This document shows, piece by piece, positions 1-5,633 of a stretch of DNA of 10,200 nucleotides. The notes under the pieces were generated by a model, which was not told where the DNA came from, did no database searches, and saw only the letters and a program-made list of their open reading frames with translations. The translations under genes and the position numbers were made by a program. The stretch lies in the NCBI GenBank assembly GCA_005882525.1, contig VBGO01000165.1, positions 1 through 10,200 on the forward strand, written 5' to 3'. Every line of letters begins with the position of its first letter. The stretch's first letter is position 1. This DNA is from Chloroflexota bacterium. Its GTDB lineage: Bacteria > Chloroflexota > Dormibacteria > CF-121.

Positions 1-1
1 C

Positions 2-2305
2 CATCGGGCGGCTCGCGTGGCGAGCGCCGGCCACGGCGGCCAGGTCCTGGTTTCGGAGACCACCCGAGCCCTCGTCGAACACGCATTGCCGCCTGGACTG
101 ACGCTGAAAGACCTGGGGCTGCATCGGCTCAAGGACATGGCCCGGCCCGAGCGCCTTTTCCAACTCAGCGTGGAGGGCCTGCCCTCGGAGTTTCCAGCGC
201 TCAAGACGCTGGAGGCGACGCCGAACAACCTCCCGACGCAGTTGACGAGCTTCATCGGCCGCGACGACCAGGTTCGCGAGGCACGGCAGCTGCTAGAGCG
301 ATCGCGATTGTTGACACTGACTGGTCCGGGCGGCACTGGGAAGACGCGCCTCAGCCTCCAAATCGCTGCCGGGGTCCTCGACCAGTTCCCGGACGGGGTC
401 TATTTCGTGCCACTGAGCGCGGTCCAGGATCCTGAGCTGGTGCCGTCCGCGATCGCGCAGGCGCTGTCCATCTCGACGACGGGGCGGCGGCGCCCAATCG
501 ATGCGCTGGTCGAGCACCTTCATGACAAACGGACACTGCTCGTGCTCGATAACTTCGAACAGCTGCTCTCGGCAGCACCGATCGCCACCGAGCTGCTGGA
601 GGCTAGCCCCGGCCTGCGGGTGCTGGTCAGCAGCCGGGCGACGCTACACGTCTACGGCGAGCAGGAGTTCCCGGTGCCTCCACTGGCCTTACCGGATCTC
701 AAGGCGCTCCCCGACCTATCGACGCTCTCTCAATTCGAGGCGGTCCGACTCTTCATCGAGCGCGCCGTAGCCTCAAAGCCCGATTTCAAAGCCACCAACG
801 AGAACGCGCCGGCGATCGCGGGGATCTGCGAGCGGGTCGACGGGCTGCCGCTGGCGATCGAGCTCGCCGCCGCCCGCGTGAAGCTCTTCTCGCCCCAGGC
901 TCTGCTGAGCAGGCTCGAGAAATCGCTGAGCGCGCTGGGTACCGGGGCACGCGACGCGCCGGCGCGACAGCAAACGCTCCGCGGCGCGATCCTCTGGAGC
1001 TATGACATGCTCGATACCGCCGGACGGCGACTGATGGCCCGTTTCTCGGTCTTCGCGCGAGGCGCGAGTATCGATCAGCTGGAGCCGGTGTGCGGGCCCG
1101 CAGACGATGTCGGTGGTGACGTCGTCGATGCCCTGGATCAACTCGCGGACCAGAGTTTGCTTCGGCGCGTCCCGGACGTCGACGAGCCACGCTTCTTGAT
1201 GCTGCAGACGATTCGCGAGTTCGCGATGGAGCAGCTCGAGGAAGGCGGTGATGCCGAGACTATTCGGAACAAGCACGTGCAGGCGTTCATCGCCCTGGCG
1301 CAGCAAGCCGAGCCGAACCTCTTCGGCCCGGAGCGGCGCGAGTGGCTGGATCGCCTCGAGATCGATCATGACAACTTCCGCGCGGCGCTGGACTGGTGCC
1401 TGGAAAGCGGGGACGCCCGGGACGCGTTGCGCTTGACCGGCGCGTTTTGGCGGTTCTGGCAGATGCGGGGCCACATCCACGAAGGCCGGGCGCGGGCCGG
1501 GCGAGTGCTCGCCATGCCCAACGGCCACGAGTTTCCCAGGGAACGTACGCTGGCGCTCGAAGCGGCCGGTGGCCTGGCCTACTGGCAGGCCGACATGGAC
1601 GTCGCGCAGCGTTTCTACGACGAGGGCCTCGAGCTGACCCGGCAGGTTGGCGACAAGCGGGCCATCGCCAACGCCATCTACAACGACGCGTTCCCGATGG
1701 TGATCAGCCGCACGACGATCCCCAGAGCAAGAGAGCTGCTCGAGGAGGCGCTCGGACTCTTCCGTGAGCTCGGTGACGACCAGCGCGTCGCCCGCACGCT
1801 GTGGGGACTCGGTAACGCGTCCTACTTCGACAAGGACTACGCCGCGGCCAAACCGGCGCTCGAGGAGGCACAGGCTCTCTCCCGCAGCGTGGACGATCGC
1901 TTCAACCTCGCCTGGTCAACCCATACCCTCGGCCTGGTGGCAATCAATACGGAGGACCTTGCAGCGGGCAAGAAGTATTTCATGGAGGCCCTGCAGCTGT
2001 TCATTGAGGCTCAGGACGTCTCCGGCATCACGCTGCAGCTCGACAATCTGTCCGTCGTTGCTCGACGGGAAGGCGACACTGTCCGGGCCACGCGTCTGGC
2101 GGCCGCGGCGGTCGCTCAGCAGGTGGTGACGGGTACCGGTCTCGGAGGGCTGCTGACGTATCAGGAAGGGCGAACGGGGCGGGAAGGCTTAAGTGAAGCT
2201 GAGGCGGCCAAGGCCTGGGCCGAGGGGCAGGCGTTGACGTTCGAGGAAGCGATTGCCTACGCACTGGATTCAAACGGCAAGCCGCCCGCATCGCGCGATG
2301 CCTGA
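2..2305 (+). CDS. Nucleotide cyclase tail / NB-ARC ATPase / TPR regulator (5' end outside window)
   Basis: This is the C-terminal part of a large STAND-type signalling protein. The frame is open to the left edge: the residues before the GTG at 17 read HRAAR and continue into VASAGHGGQVLVS, the typical last helix and strand of a class III adenylate/guanylate cyclase domain, so 17 is not the real start. Counting from that GTG, an NB-ARC type ATPase follows, with a Walker A motif GPGGTGKT at residues 103-110, a Walker B stretch LLVLDN at 174-179, an SSR sensor at about 205-207 and the GLPL motif at 276-279. Residues from about 420 to 740 are helical and TPR-like, as in MalT/AfsR-type regulators. 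No LuxR-type DNA-binding domain is seen at the C terminus. The protein probably makes or senses a cyclic nucleotide under ATPase control; its ligand is unknown. Its last bases overlap the next gene by 8 bp (ATGCCTGA), which implies translational coupling. Confidence 0.9.
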   Translation, partial: HRAARVASAGHGGQVLVSETTRALVEHALPPGLTLKDLGLHRLKDMARPERLFQLSVEGLPSEFPALKTLEATPNNLPTQLTSFIGRDDQVREARQLLERSRLLTLTGPGGTGKTRLSLQIAAGVLDQFPDGVYFVPLSAVQDPELVPSAIAQALSISTTGRRRPIDALVEHLHDKRTLLVLDNFEQLLSAAPIATELLEASPGLRVLVSSRATLHVYGEQEFPVPPLALPDLKALPDLSTLSQFEAVRLFIERAVASKPDFKATNENAPAIAGICERVDGLPLAIELAAARVKLFSPQALLSRLEKSLSALGTGARDAPARQQTLRGAILWSYDMLDTAGRRLMARFSVFARGASIDQLEPVCGPADDVGGDVVDALDQLADQSLLRRVPDVDEPRFLMLQTIREFAMEQLEEGGDAETIRNKHVQAFIALAQQAEPNLFGPERREWLDRLEIDHDNFRAALDWCLESGDARDALRLTGAFWRFWQMRGHIHEGRARAGRVLAMPNGHEFPRERTLALEAAGGLAYWQADMDVAQRFYDEGLELTRQVGDKRAIANAIYNDAFPMVISRTTIPRARELLEEALGLFRELGDDQRVARTLWGLGNASYFDKDYAAAKPALEEAQALSRSVDDRFNLAWSTHTLGLVAINTEDLAAGKKYFMEALQLFIEAQDVSGITLQLDNLSVVARREGDTVRATRLAAAAVAQQVVTGTGLGGLLTYQEGRTGREGLSEAEAAKAWAEGQALTFEEAIAYALDSNGKPPASRDA

Positions 2306-3680
2306 GCGGGTCGATGTCGTCGTCCTGGGCATGGGGGTTGGCGGCGAGGAACTCGCCAATACGCTCGCCGACAGCGGCCTCAACGTGGTCGGCATCGAGA
2401 GCCACCTGGTTGGCGGCGAGTGCCCCTACTACGGCTGCATTCCGACCAAGATGATGATCCGGGCCGACGACATGGTCGCCGAGGGTCGTCGGATTCCCGG
2501 ATTCGCCGGGGAGTCGACCGTGAACGCCGACTGGACACCGGTCGCCCGGCGCATCCGCGACGTGGCCACCGACAACTGGAACGACCGCGTCGCCGTCGAG
2601 CGATTCGAGCGCAAGGGCGGCCACTTTGTCCGCGGGGCCGGCACGCTCGCCGGCCCCGGCAAGGTCTCGGTCAACGGCACCACCTACGAGGCCTCGCGCG
2701 CGATCGTCATCGCGACCGGGACATCGCCGGCGGTGCCGCCGATCCCCGGGCTGGACCGCGTGAAGTACTGGACGAATCGCGAGGCCGTCAAGGTCGAGCA
2801 GCTGCCGGAGTCCCTTGTCATCCTCGGCGGCGGCGCCATCGGCGTCGAGCTCGCGCAGGCCTTCGCTCGCTTCGGCGTGAAGGTCACGATCATCGAAGGC
2901 ATGAACCGGGTCCTGGCGATGGAAGAACCGGAAGCAAGCGCCGTCCTCGGCGAGGTTCTGCAGCGAGATGGCATCGAGCTATGCCTTAACGCGCGGGCCA
3001 AGTCGGTCGAGCCTCGCGGCGGCGCCGCCATCGTCATGCTCGAGGACGGACGCCAGGTTACGGGTGCCCAGTTAATGGTCGCAACGGGACGGCGCGCGAA
3101 CCTGCGGGACATCGGCCTTGAAACCGTCGGCCTCGATCCATCGGTGCGGCTGCTCGAGCCGGATGACCATCTGCGTGTCGGTGAGCGGCTCTGGGCGATC
3201 GGCGACGTGACGACGAGCGGCGGCTTCACCCACATGGCGATCTATCACGCCGGCATCGCGATCGACGATATCCTGGGCAAGCCAGGGCCCGGGGCCGACT
3301 ACCGGGCGAAGCCGCGGGTCACCTTCACCGACCCGGAGGTGGGCGCGACCGGCCTCACCGAGGAGCAGGCCAAAAAGAAGGGAATCAACGTGCGCACCGG
3401 GATCCAGAAGGCATCGGTCACCTCCCGTGGGTGGATCCACGGGCCCGGCAATGATGGCTTCATCAAGGTTGTCGAGGATGCTGACCGCGGCGTGCTCGTC
3501 GGTGCCACGACCATGGGACCGCGAGGCGGCGACCTGCTCGGCATCTTCGAGCTCGCTATCAAGATGCAGATCCCAAGCGACGAGCTGCGCCACCTGATCT
3601 ATGCCTATCCCACGTTCTATCGCGGCGTGGGCGAGGCGGTGCGCAAGCTGGGACCCGACCAGCACACCCCGATCCGATAA
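2298..3680 (+). CDS. FAD/NAD(P)-dependent disulfide oxidoreductase (dihydrolipoamide dehydrogenase / mercuric reductase-like)
   Basis: This is a cytoplasmic two-dinucleotide-fold flavoprotein of 460 residues, the usual length for the class I pyridine nucleotide-disulfide oxidoreductases. It has an FAD-binding GMGVGG at residues 11-16, a redox-active pair Cys42/Cys47 in GGECPYYGCIPTK, an NAD(P)-binding GGGAIG at 177-182, a second FAD contact around WAIGDVT, and a C-terminal dimerisation domain. In dihydrolipoamide dehydrogenases the C-terminal motif HAHPTxxE supplies the catalytic His-Glu dyad. Here the aligned stretch is YAYPTFYRG (435-443), with Tyr437 and Arg442 at the dyad positions, so lipoamide is an unlikely substrate. 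There is also no merA-like C-terminal Cys pair. The ATG at 2298 is chosen because the protein then starts just before the first beta strand (MPERVDVVVLG); an in-frame ATG at 2253 would add 15 unlike residues inside the upstream gene. The gene probably forms an operon with the regulator upstream. The true electron acceptor cannot be read from the sequence. Confidence 0.9.
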   Translation: MPERVDVVVLGMGVGGEELANTLADSGLNVVGIESHLVGGECPYYGCIPTKMMIRADDMVAEGRRIPGFAGESTVNADWTPVARRIRDVATDNWNDRVAVERFERKGGHFVRGAGTLAGPGKVSVNGTTYEASRAIVIATGTSPAVPPIPGLDRVKYWTNREAVKVEQLPESLVILGGGAIGVELAQAFARFGVKVTIIEGMNRVLAMEEPEASAVLGEVLQRDGIELCLNARAKSVEPRGGAAIVMLEDGRQVTGAQLMVATGRRANLRDIGLETVGLDPSVRLLEPDDHLRVGERLWAIGDVTTSGGFTHMAIYHAGIAIDDILGKPGPGADYRAKPRVTFTDPEVGATGLTEEQAKKKGINVRTGIQKASVTSRGWIHGPGNDGFIKVVEDADRGVLVGATTMGPRGGDLLGIFELAIKMQIPSDELRHLIYAYPTFYRGVGEAVRKLGPDQHTPIR

Positions 3681-3687
3681 GTTCTCT

Positions 3688-3725
3688 ATTTCCCTCCCCC
3701 TCAGGGGGAGGGCAGCGTGGGGGTG
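3688..3725. repeat. GC-rich palindromic intergenic repeat, copy A
   Basis: The core CCCTCCCCC / tca / GGGGGAGGG at 3692-3712 is a perfect 9-bp inverted repeat with a 3-nt loop, followed by a G-rich tail (GTGGGGGTG). It matches a second copy at 9641-9678 at about 29 of 38 positions. The pattern resembles the dispersed palindromes of the form CCCTCxCCCTC...GGGxGAGGG found between genes in many GC-rich bacteria. It lies between two convergent genes and could fold into a bidirectional terminator hairpin, although no T run follows on either strand. The minus-strand SRPBCC remnant ends inside it, with its stop codon in the loop. Confidence 0.7.
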
Positions 3726-4064
3726 CCGTCGAGCAGGTTGGCGGCGAGTTGCCTCGTGTAGAGCTTCCAGCCATCCGAGTGCTGGCGGCGTTCGCTTTCG
3801 TCCGGCAGGCCGAGGTGGCGGAGACGGAGCACGGTCGAACCTTTCTCTGGTGTCAATGTGATCTCGACGGTCGTCGATCCCGGCGGGACGGTCGGATGGC
3901 CTTCCCAGCCCCAGCTCGCGGCCGCCGGGCCGGGGGTCGAGTTCGGCGCCGACTCCCATCCATCGGGTAAAGCGCCGGCTATCGGTCAGGTAGGCGAACA
4001 CGATCTCGGGCGGCGCCTCGATCCGCTGGGTGATTTCGATCGCGCCGGCGAGGTCCTCAACCAT
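3701..4064 (-). pseudogene. SRPBCC (AHSA1-like) domain gene with internal frameshifting deletion
   Basis: Read from the ATG at 4064, residues 1-48 are the N-terminal half of an AHSA1/START-like protein: ITQRIEAPPEIVFAYLTDS, then TRWMGVGAELDPRPGG. After about 3921 this frame loses all similarity. The frame shifted by one base on the same strand picks up the rest of the domain, SWGWEGHPTVPPGSTTVEI, then LTPEKGSTVLRLRHLGLPDE, then QHSDGWKLYTRQLAANL, ending with the TGA at 3701-3703. Relatives normally have roughly 25-30 residues (basic RYRV strand, then a GEYVEVDPPxRVVF-like strand) between these halves. A deletion of that size and not a multiple of three is therefore the simplest explanation, with its junction near 3914-3923. 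The first codons overlap the end of the ArsR gene by 8 bp (ATGGTTGA), so the intact ancestor was the second gene of an arsR-SRPBCC operon. A sequencing or assembly error would explain a frameshift, but not the missing middle. Confidence 0.75.
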
Positions 4065-4410
4065 GCCGGCGCTTACCGGAAGCGGCTTCCTCTTCGGCGA
4101 GATCACGCAGCCGGCCGAGGTCTCGGGTCCACATCTGGCGCAGGACCGCCTCGAGCGGGCCCAACGCGCGCGGATCCGCCCGATAGTAGCGATGGGTACC
4201 GGACCGCCGCTCCCTGATGAGCCCGCTCTCTTTGAGCAGGCGCAGATTCTGTGAGACCGCCGGCCAGCTGACATCGAAGGCGGCCGCAATCTCGCCGGCT
4301 GAGCGCTCCGCGGTCCAGACCAGGCGCAGGATCTGGCGCCGTCGTGGATTGGCGATAGCGTCCATGGCGGATTCGAGCGGAACCGGGCTACGGCGAGTTC
4401 GGGCTTGCAT
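4057..4410 (-). CDS. ArsR/SmtB-family winged-helix transcriptional repressor
   Basis: This 117-residue protein has the standard ArsR layout. An N-terminal helix MDAIANPRRRQILRLV (16-31) is followed by a helix-turn-helix SAGEIAAAFDVSWPAVSQN (37-55), LRLLKESGLI, and a beta-wing RERRSGTHRYYRADP (66-80). A C-terminal helix likely mediates dimerisation. It has no cysteine-based metal-binding motif, so it belongs to the large non-metal group commonly paired with SRPBCC-domain (AHSA1-like) genes. The neighbours fit: one damaged SRPBCC gene overlaps its 3' end by 8 bp and an intact one diverges from its 5' end. The ATG at 4410 is chosen because it gives a full-length N terminus; an ATG at 4365 (Met16) would start right at the conserved helix. 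An AT-rich dyad just upstream (4423-4446) is a good candidate operator for autoregulation and for control of the divergent gene. Confidence 0.9.
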   Translation of the reverse strand: MQARTRRSPVPLESAMDAIANPRRRQILRLVWTAERSAGEIAAAFDVSWPAVSQNLRLLKESGLIRERRSGTHRYYRADPRALGPLEAVLRQMWTRDLGRLRDLAEEEAASGKRRHG

Positions 4411-4422
4411 TTCTGGACCGGC

Positions 4423-4446
4423 TTATTTAAGCTACTGCTAAATTAA
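4423..4446. promoter_or_regulatory. Candidate ArsR operator (AT-rich imperfect dyad) in divergent promoter region
   Basis: Arms TTATTTAAGC (4423-4432) and GCTAAATTAA (4437-4446) are inverted repeats matching at 8 of 10 positions around a 4-nt centre. This is by far the most AT-rich stretch nearby, in a GC-rich background. It lies 12 bp upstream of the ArsR start and 25 bp upstream of the divergent SRPBCC start, where one bound dimer could cover both promoters. ArsR-family operators are commonly AT-rich 12-2-12-like dyads. The regulator-site pairing is inference. Confidence 0.55.
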
Positions 4447-4457
4447 GTCGTTTCTTT

Positions 4458-4463
4458 AGGAGG
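4458..4463 (+). promoter_or_regulatory. Strong Shine-Dalgarno (AGGAGG) for the SRPBCC gene at 4472
   Basis: A perfect AGGAGG ends 8 nt before the ATG at 4472. It fixes that start and rejects the out-of-frame ATG at 4464. It stands out because several other genes in the window have little or no Shine-Dalgarno, which suggests this gene is meant to be translated strongly. Confidence 0.8.
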
Positions 4464-4471
4464 ATGCTAGC

Positions 4472-4912
4472 ATGGCCGCTCCGCTCGTGCATCAGGTGAA
4501 CGTCAAGGCGACGCCCGACGCGATCTACGACGCCGTCTCCACCGCCAGGGGCCTCGCGTCGTTCTGGACCTCCGCGAGCCAGGCCGACGCGAAGGTCGGC
4601 TCGATCGCCAGCTTCGGCTTTGGCGGCCCGACCCAACGTATGCGCGTCGACGAGTTGAAGCCCGGACAGCGGGTGAAATGGACCGCGCTGGCGGACTTTC
4701 CCAACTGGGACGGGACAACCGTCACCTGGGACATCTCCCCCGCCGAAAACGGCGAGACCGGCGTCCTGTTCCGCCACGCGGGCTGGCCGGACCAGGTCTC
4801 GCAGGACGACCTGGGCTCGATCAACTACACCTGGGGCCTGATCGTCGAGCGCCTCAAGCAATACGCCGAGACGGGCAAGCCGAACCCGCTCTTCGCCTTC
4901 GCGACCCGCTAA
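4472..4912 (+). CDS. SRPBCC-domain protein (AHSA1/START-like)
   Basis: This 146-residue soluble protein has the START/Bet v1-like hydrophobic pocket fold. The N-terminal strand HQVNVKATPDAIYDAVSTAR and the next helix with LASFWT are characteristic of the activator-of-Hsp90-like (AHSA1) group. They are followed by alternating beta strands (VGSIASFGFGGP, MRVDELKPGQRVKWT, TTVTWDISP, TGVLFRHAGW) and the long C-terminal helix (YTWGLIVERLKQYAETGK). Such proteins bind a small hydrophobic ligand or act as enzymes on one; the ligand here cannot be predicted. The gene is divergent from the ArsR regulator and shares with it the dyad at 4423-4446, so it is probably repressed by it. It differs clearly in sequence from the damaged SRPBCC copy on the other side of the regulator, so the two are not a recent duplication. 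The start is set by the AGGAGG at 4458-4463. Confidence 0.88.
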   Translation: MAAPLVHQVNVKATPDAIYDAVSTARGLASFWTSASQADAKVGSIASFGFGGPTQRMRVDELKPGQRVKWTALADFPNWDGTTVTWDISPAENGETGVLFRHAGWPDQVSQDDLGSINYTWGLIVERLKQYAETGKPNPLFAFATR

Positions 4913-4988
4913 CCGGCTGGCCCAGGAGAAACCGAGAAGCAGGCGAGCCAGGCTCCCGCTTCGTCTTGCGCCTACCGCTCGCCGATTC

Positions 4989-5183
4989 CTAGGCGAGCGC
5001 GCTGAGCAGGCGTCGGGAGCTGACGCTGACTTCCTTGACGGCGGCGTCGAACGCGGCGGTGTTGACCCGCGAGGGGGCCCGGTAGCCGCTGATCTTTCGG
5101 ACAAACTGGAGGGCGGCGTCGTGAATCTCCTGGTCAGTCGGCTTCTCGTCTTTCCGGCGGAGCGTCTTGATGCTTCGGCACAT
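4989..5183 (-). CDS. DUF2277 family small protein
   Basis: A 64-residue protein opening with MCRSIKTLRRKDEKPTDQEI and continuing AALQFVRKISGYRAPSRVN, TAAFDAAVKEVS and RRLLSAL. This matches the DUF2277 family (MCRNIRTL..., AALQFVRKxSGxxxPS, LL at the end of the last helix). Family members usually run some 15-25 residues further with a charged tail, so this copy is short at its C terminus but retains the conserved core. The function of the family is unknown; the conserved Met-Cys-Arg start is unusual. It stands alone, tail-to-tail with the SRPBCC gene (76 bp gap, no clear terminator) and divergent from the membrane-protein gene at 5303. No convincing Shine-Dalgarno precedes the ATG. Confidence 0.82.
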   Translation of the reverse strand: MCRSIKTLRRKDEKPTDQEIHDAALQFVRKISGYRAPSRVNTAAFDAAVKEVSVSSRRLLSALA

Positions 5184-5218
5184 GGGCTCAAGTGTGACAA
5201 AAAGGGATGCGGGGTCGC

Positions 5219-5233
5219 CGGCCGTATCGGCCG
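5219..5233. repeat. Short perfect palindrome CGGCCG-TAT-CGGCCG
   Basis: Two CGGCCG hexamers, each self-complementary, flank a TAT centre in the 119-bp gap between the divergent DUF2277 gene and the membrane-protein gene. It could be a small hairpin or an operator for the plus-strand gene, whose start is about 70 bp away. Short GC palindromes arise easily by chance in a sequence of this composition. Confidence 0.3.
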
Positions 5234-5289
5234 AGCCGGCATGGGATACCCTGATAGCAGTTCACGGGTCGCTTGGTGTATGAGATTGC

Positions 5290-5296
5290 AAGGGGA
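5290..5296 (+). promoter_or_regulatory. Shine-Dalgarno (AAGGGGA) for the gene at 5303
   Basis: The purine-rich AAGGGGA ends 6 nt before the ATG at 5303. It supports that start over the in-frame upstream GTG at 5273, which would add ten residues (MVYEIARGHA) and place the ribosome site inside the gene. Confidence 0.65.
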
Positions 5297-5302
5297 CATG
5301 CC

Positions 5303-5608
5303 ATGAAGTCACGGGACCTGAACGACATGCGCGCGAAGACGGGTGTGAGCCGTGTCTGGCTGGGGTTTGCCGCCATCGCCGGGGCGGCCATCGCCTACCT
5401 GGGCGATCCGGAACGCGGCCGCGCGCGACGGCAGACGGCGCTGCACCAACTTTCGGGCGCCGCGCAGGCGGCCGCCGACCGCAGCAGCAGGTGGCGCAAA
5501 TTCATAAGCGCACGCCTTCCGGGACAGGGGCAGGGTCAGCCGCCGGCGCAGGTCACGGTTCCGAGCGAGCCCCGAGGCGCCGCCACTGCGAAGAAGCCGA
5601 AGGCCTGA
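5303..5608 (+). CDS. Small membrane-anchored protein with DPERGRARR motif
   Basis: This 101-residue protein has one hydrophobic segment, VWLGFAAIAGAAIAYL (18-33), followed immediately by GDPERGRARRQ (34-44). A single membrane helix ending in a 'fDPerGrrRR' juxtamembrane motif is common in small bacterial envelope proteins of the YtxH-like or BON-domain-associated type, but I cannot name a family. The C-terminal half is polar, rich in Ala, Gln and Pro, and ends in a lysine-rich tail (AATAKKPKA), probably disordered. The predicted topology is a short N-terminal stub, one helix and a basic cytoplasmic-type tail. It lies just upstream of the flavoprotein gene in the same orientation (26-bp gap to the first annotated codon, less if that gene starts earlier). 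It may be co-transcribed with the flavoprotein and sit at the same membrane. Confidence 0.7.
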   Translation: MKSRDLNDMRAKTGVSRVWLGFAAIAGAAIAYLGDPERGRARRQTALHQLSGAAQAAADRSSRWRKFISARLPGQGQGQPPAQVTVPSEPRGAATAKKPKA

Positions 5609-5633
5609 TCGAGGTGTCGACGCCGACGTTGCG

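Noticed and set aside
773..1528. 251-codon open frame on the minus strand
   Set aside because: It is antisense to the NB-ARC/TPR gene with no recognisable domain, a shadow of high GC third positions.
2028..2624. 198-codon open frame on the minus strand
   Set aside because: It spans the junction of two well-supported plus-strand genes in antisense and resembles no family.
3692..3712. Hairpin read as a classical rho-independent terminator
   Set aside because: The stem is strong, but no T run follows on either strand and a related sequence occurs inside Ku, so it is recorded as a repeat that might also help termination.
3072..4289. Long minus-strand open frame of 405 codons that contains the SRPBCC N-terminal half
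   Set aside because: Only the short stretch from 4064 to about 3921 resembles a protein family. The rest is antisense to the oxidoreductase or an out-of-frame reading of ArsR. It is the frame left by the deletion, not a fused gene.
4472..4912. Recent duplication of the two SRPBCC genes flanking ArsR
   Set aside because: The two proteins share the fold but little sequence, so they are distant paralogues or were gathered separately.
4913..4988. Possible terminator between the convergent SRPBCC and DUF2277 genes
   Set aside because: Only a 5-bp stem (GAGCC-a-GGCTC) with no T run was found, which is expected by chance.
4427..5299. 290-codon open frame on the minus strand
   Set aside because: It is antisense to the SRPBCC gene and overlaps the DUF2277 gene in another frame. 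It has low-complexity Arg/Pro/Ser composition and no motif.
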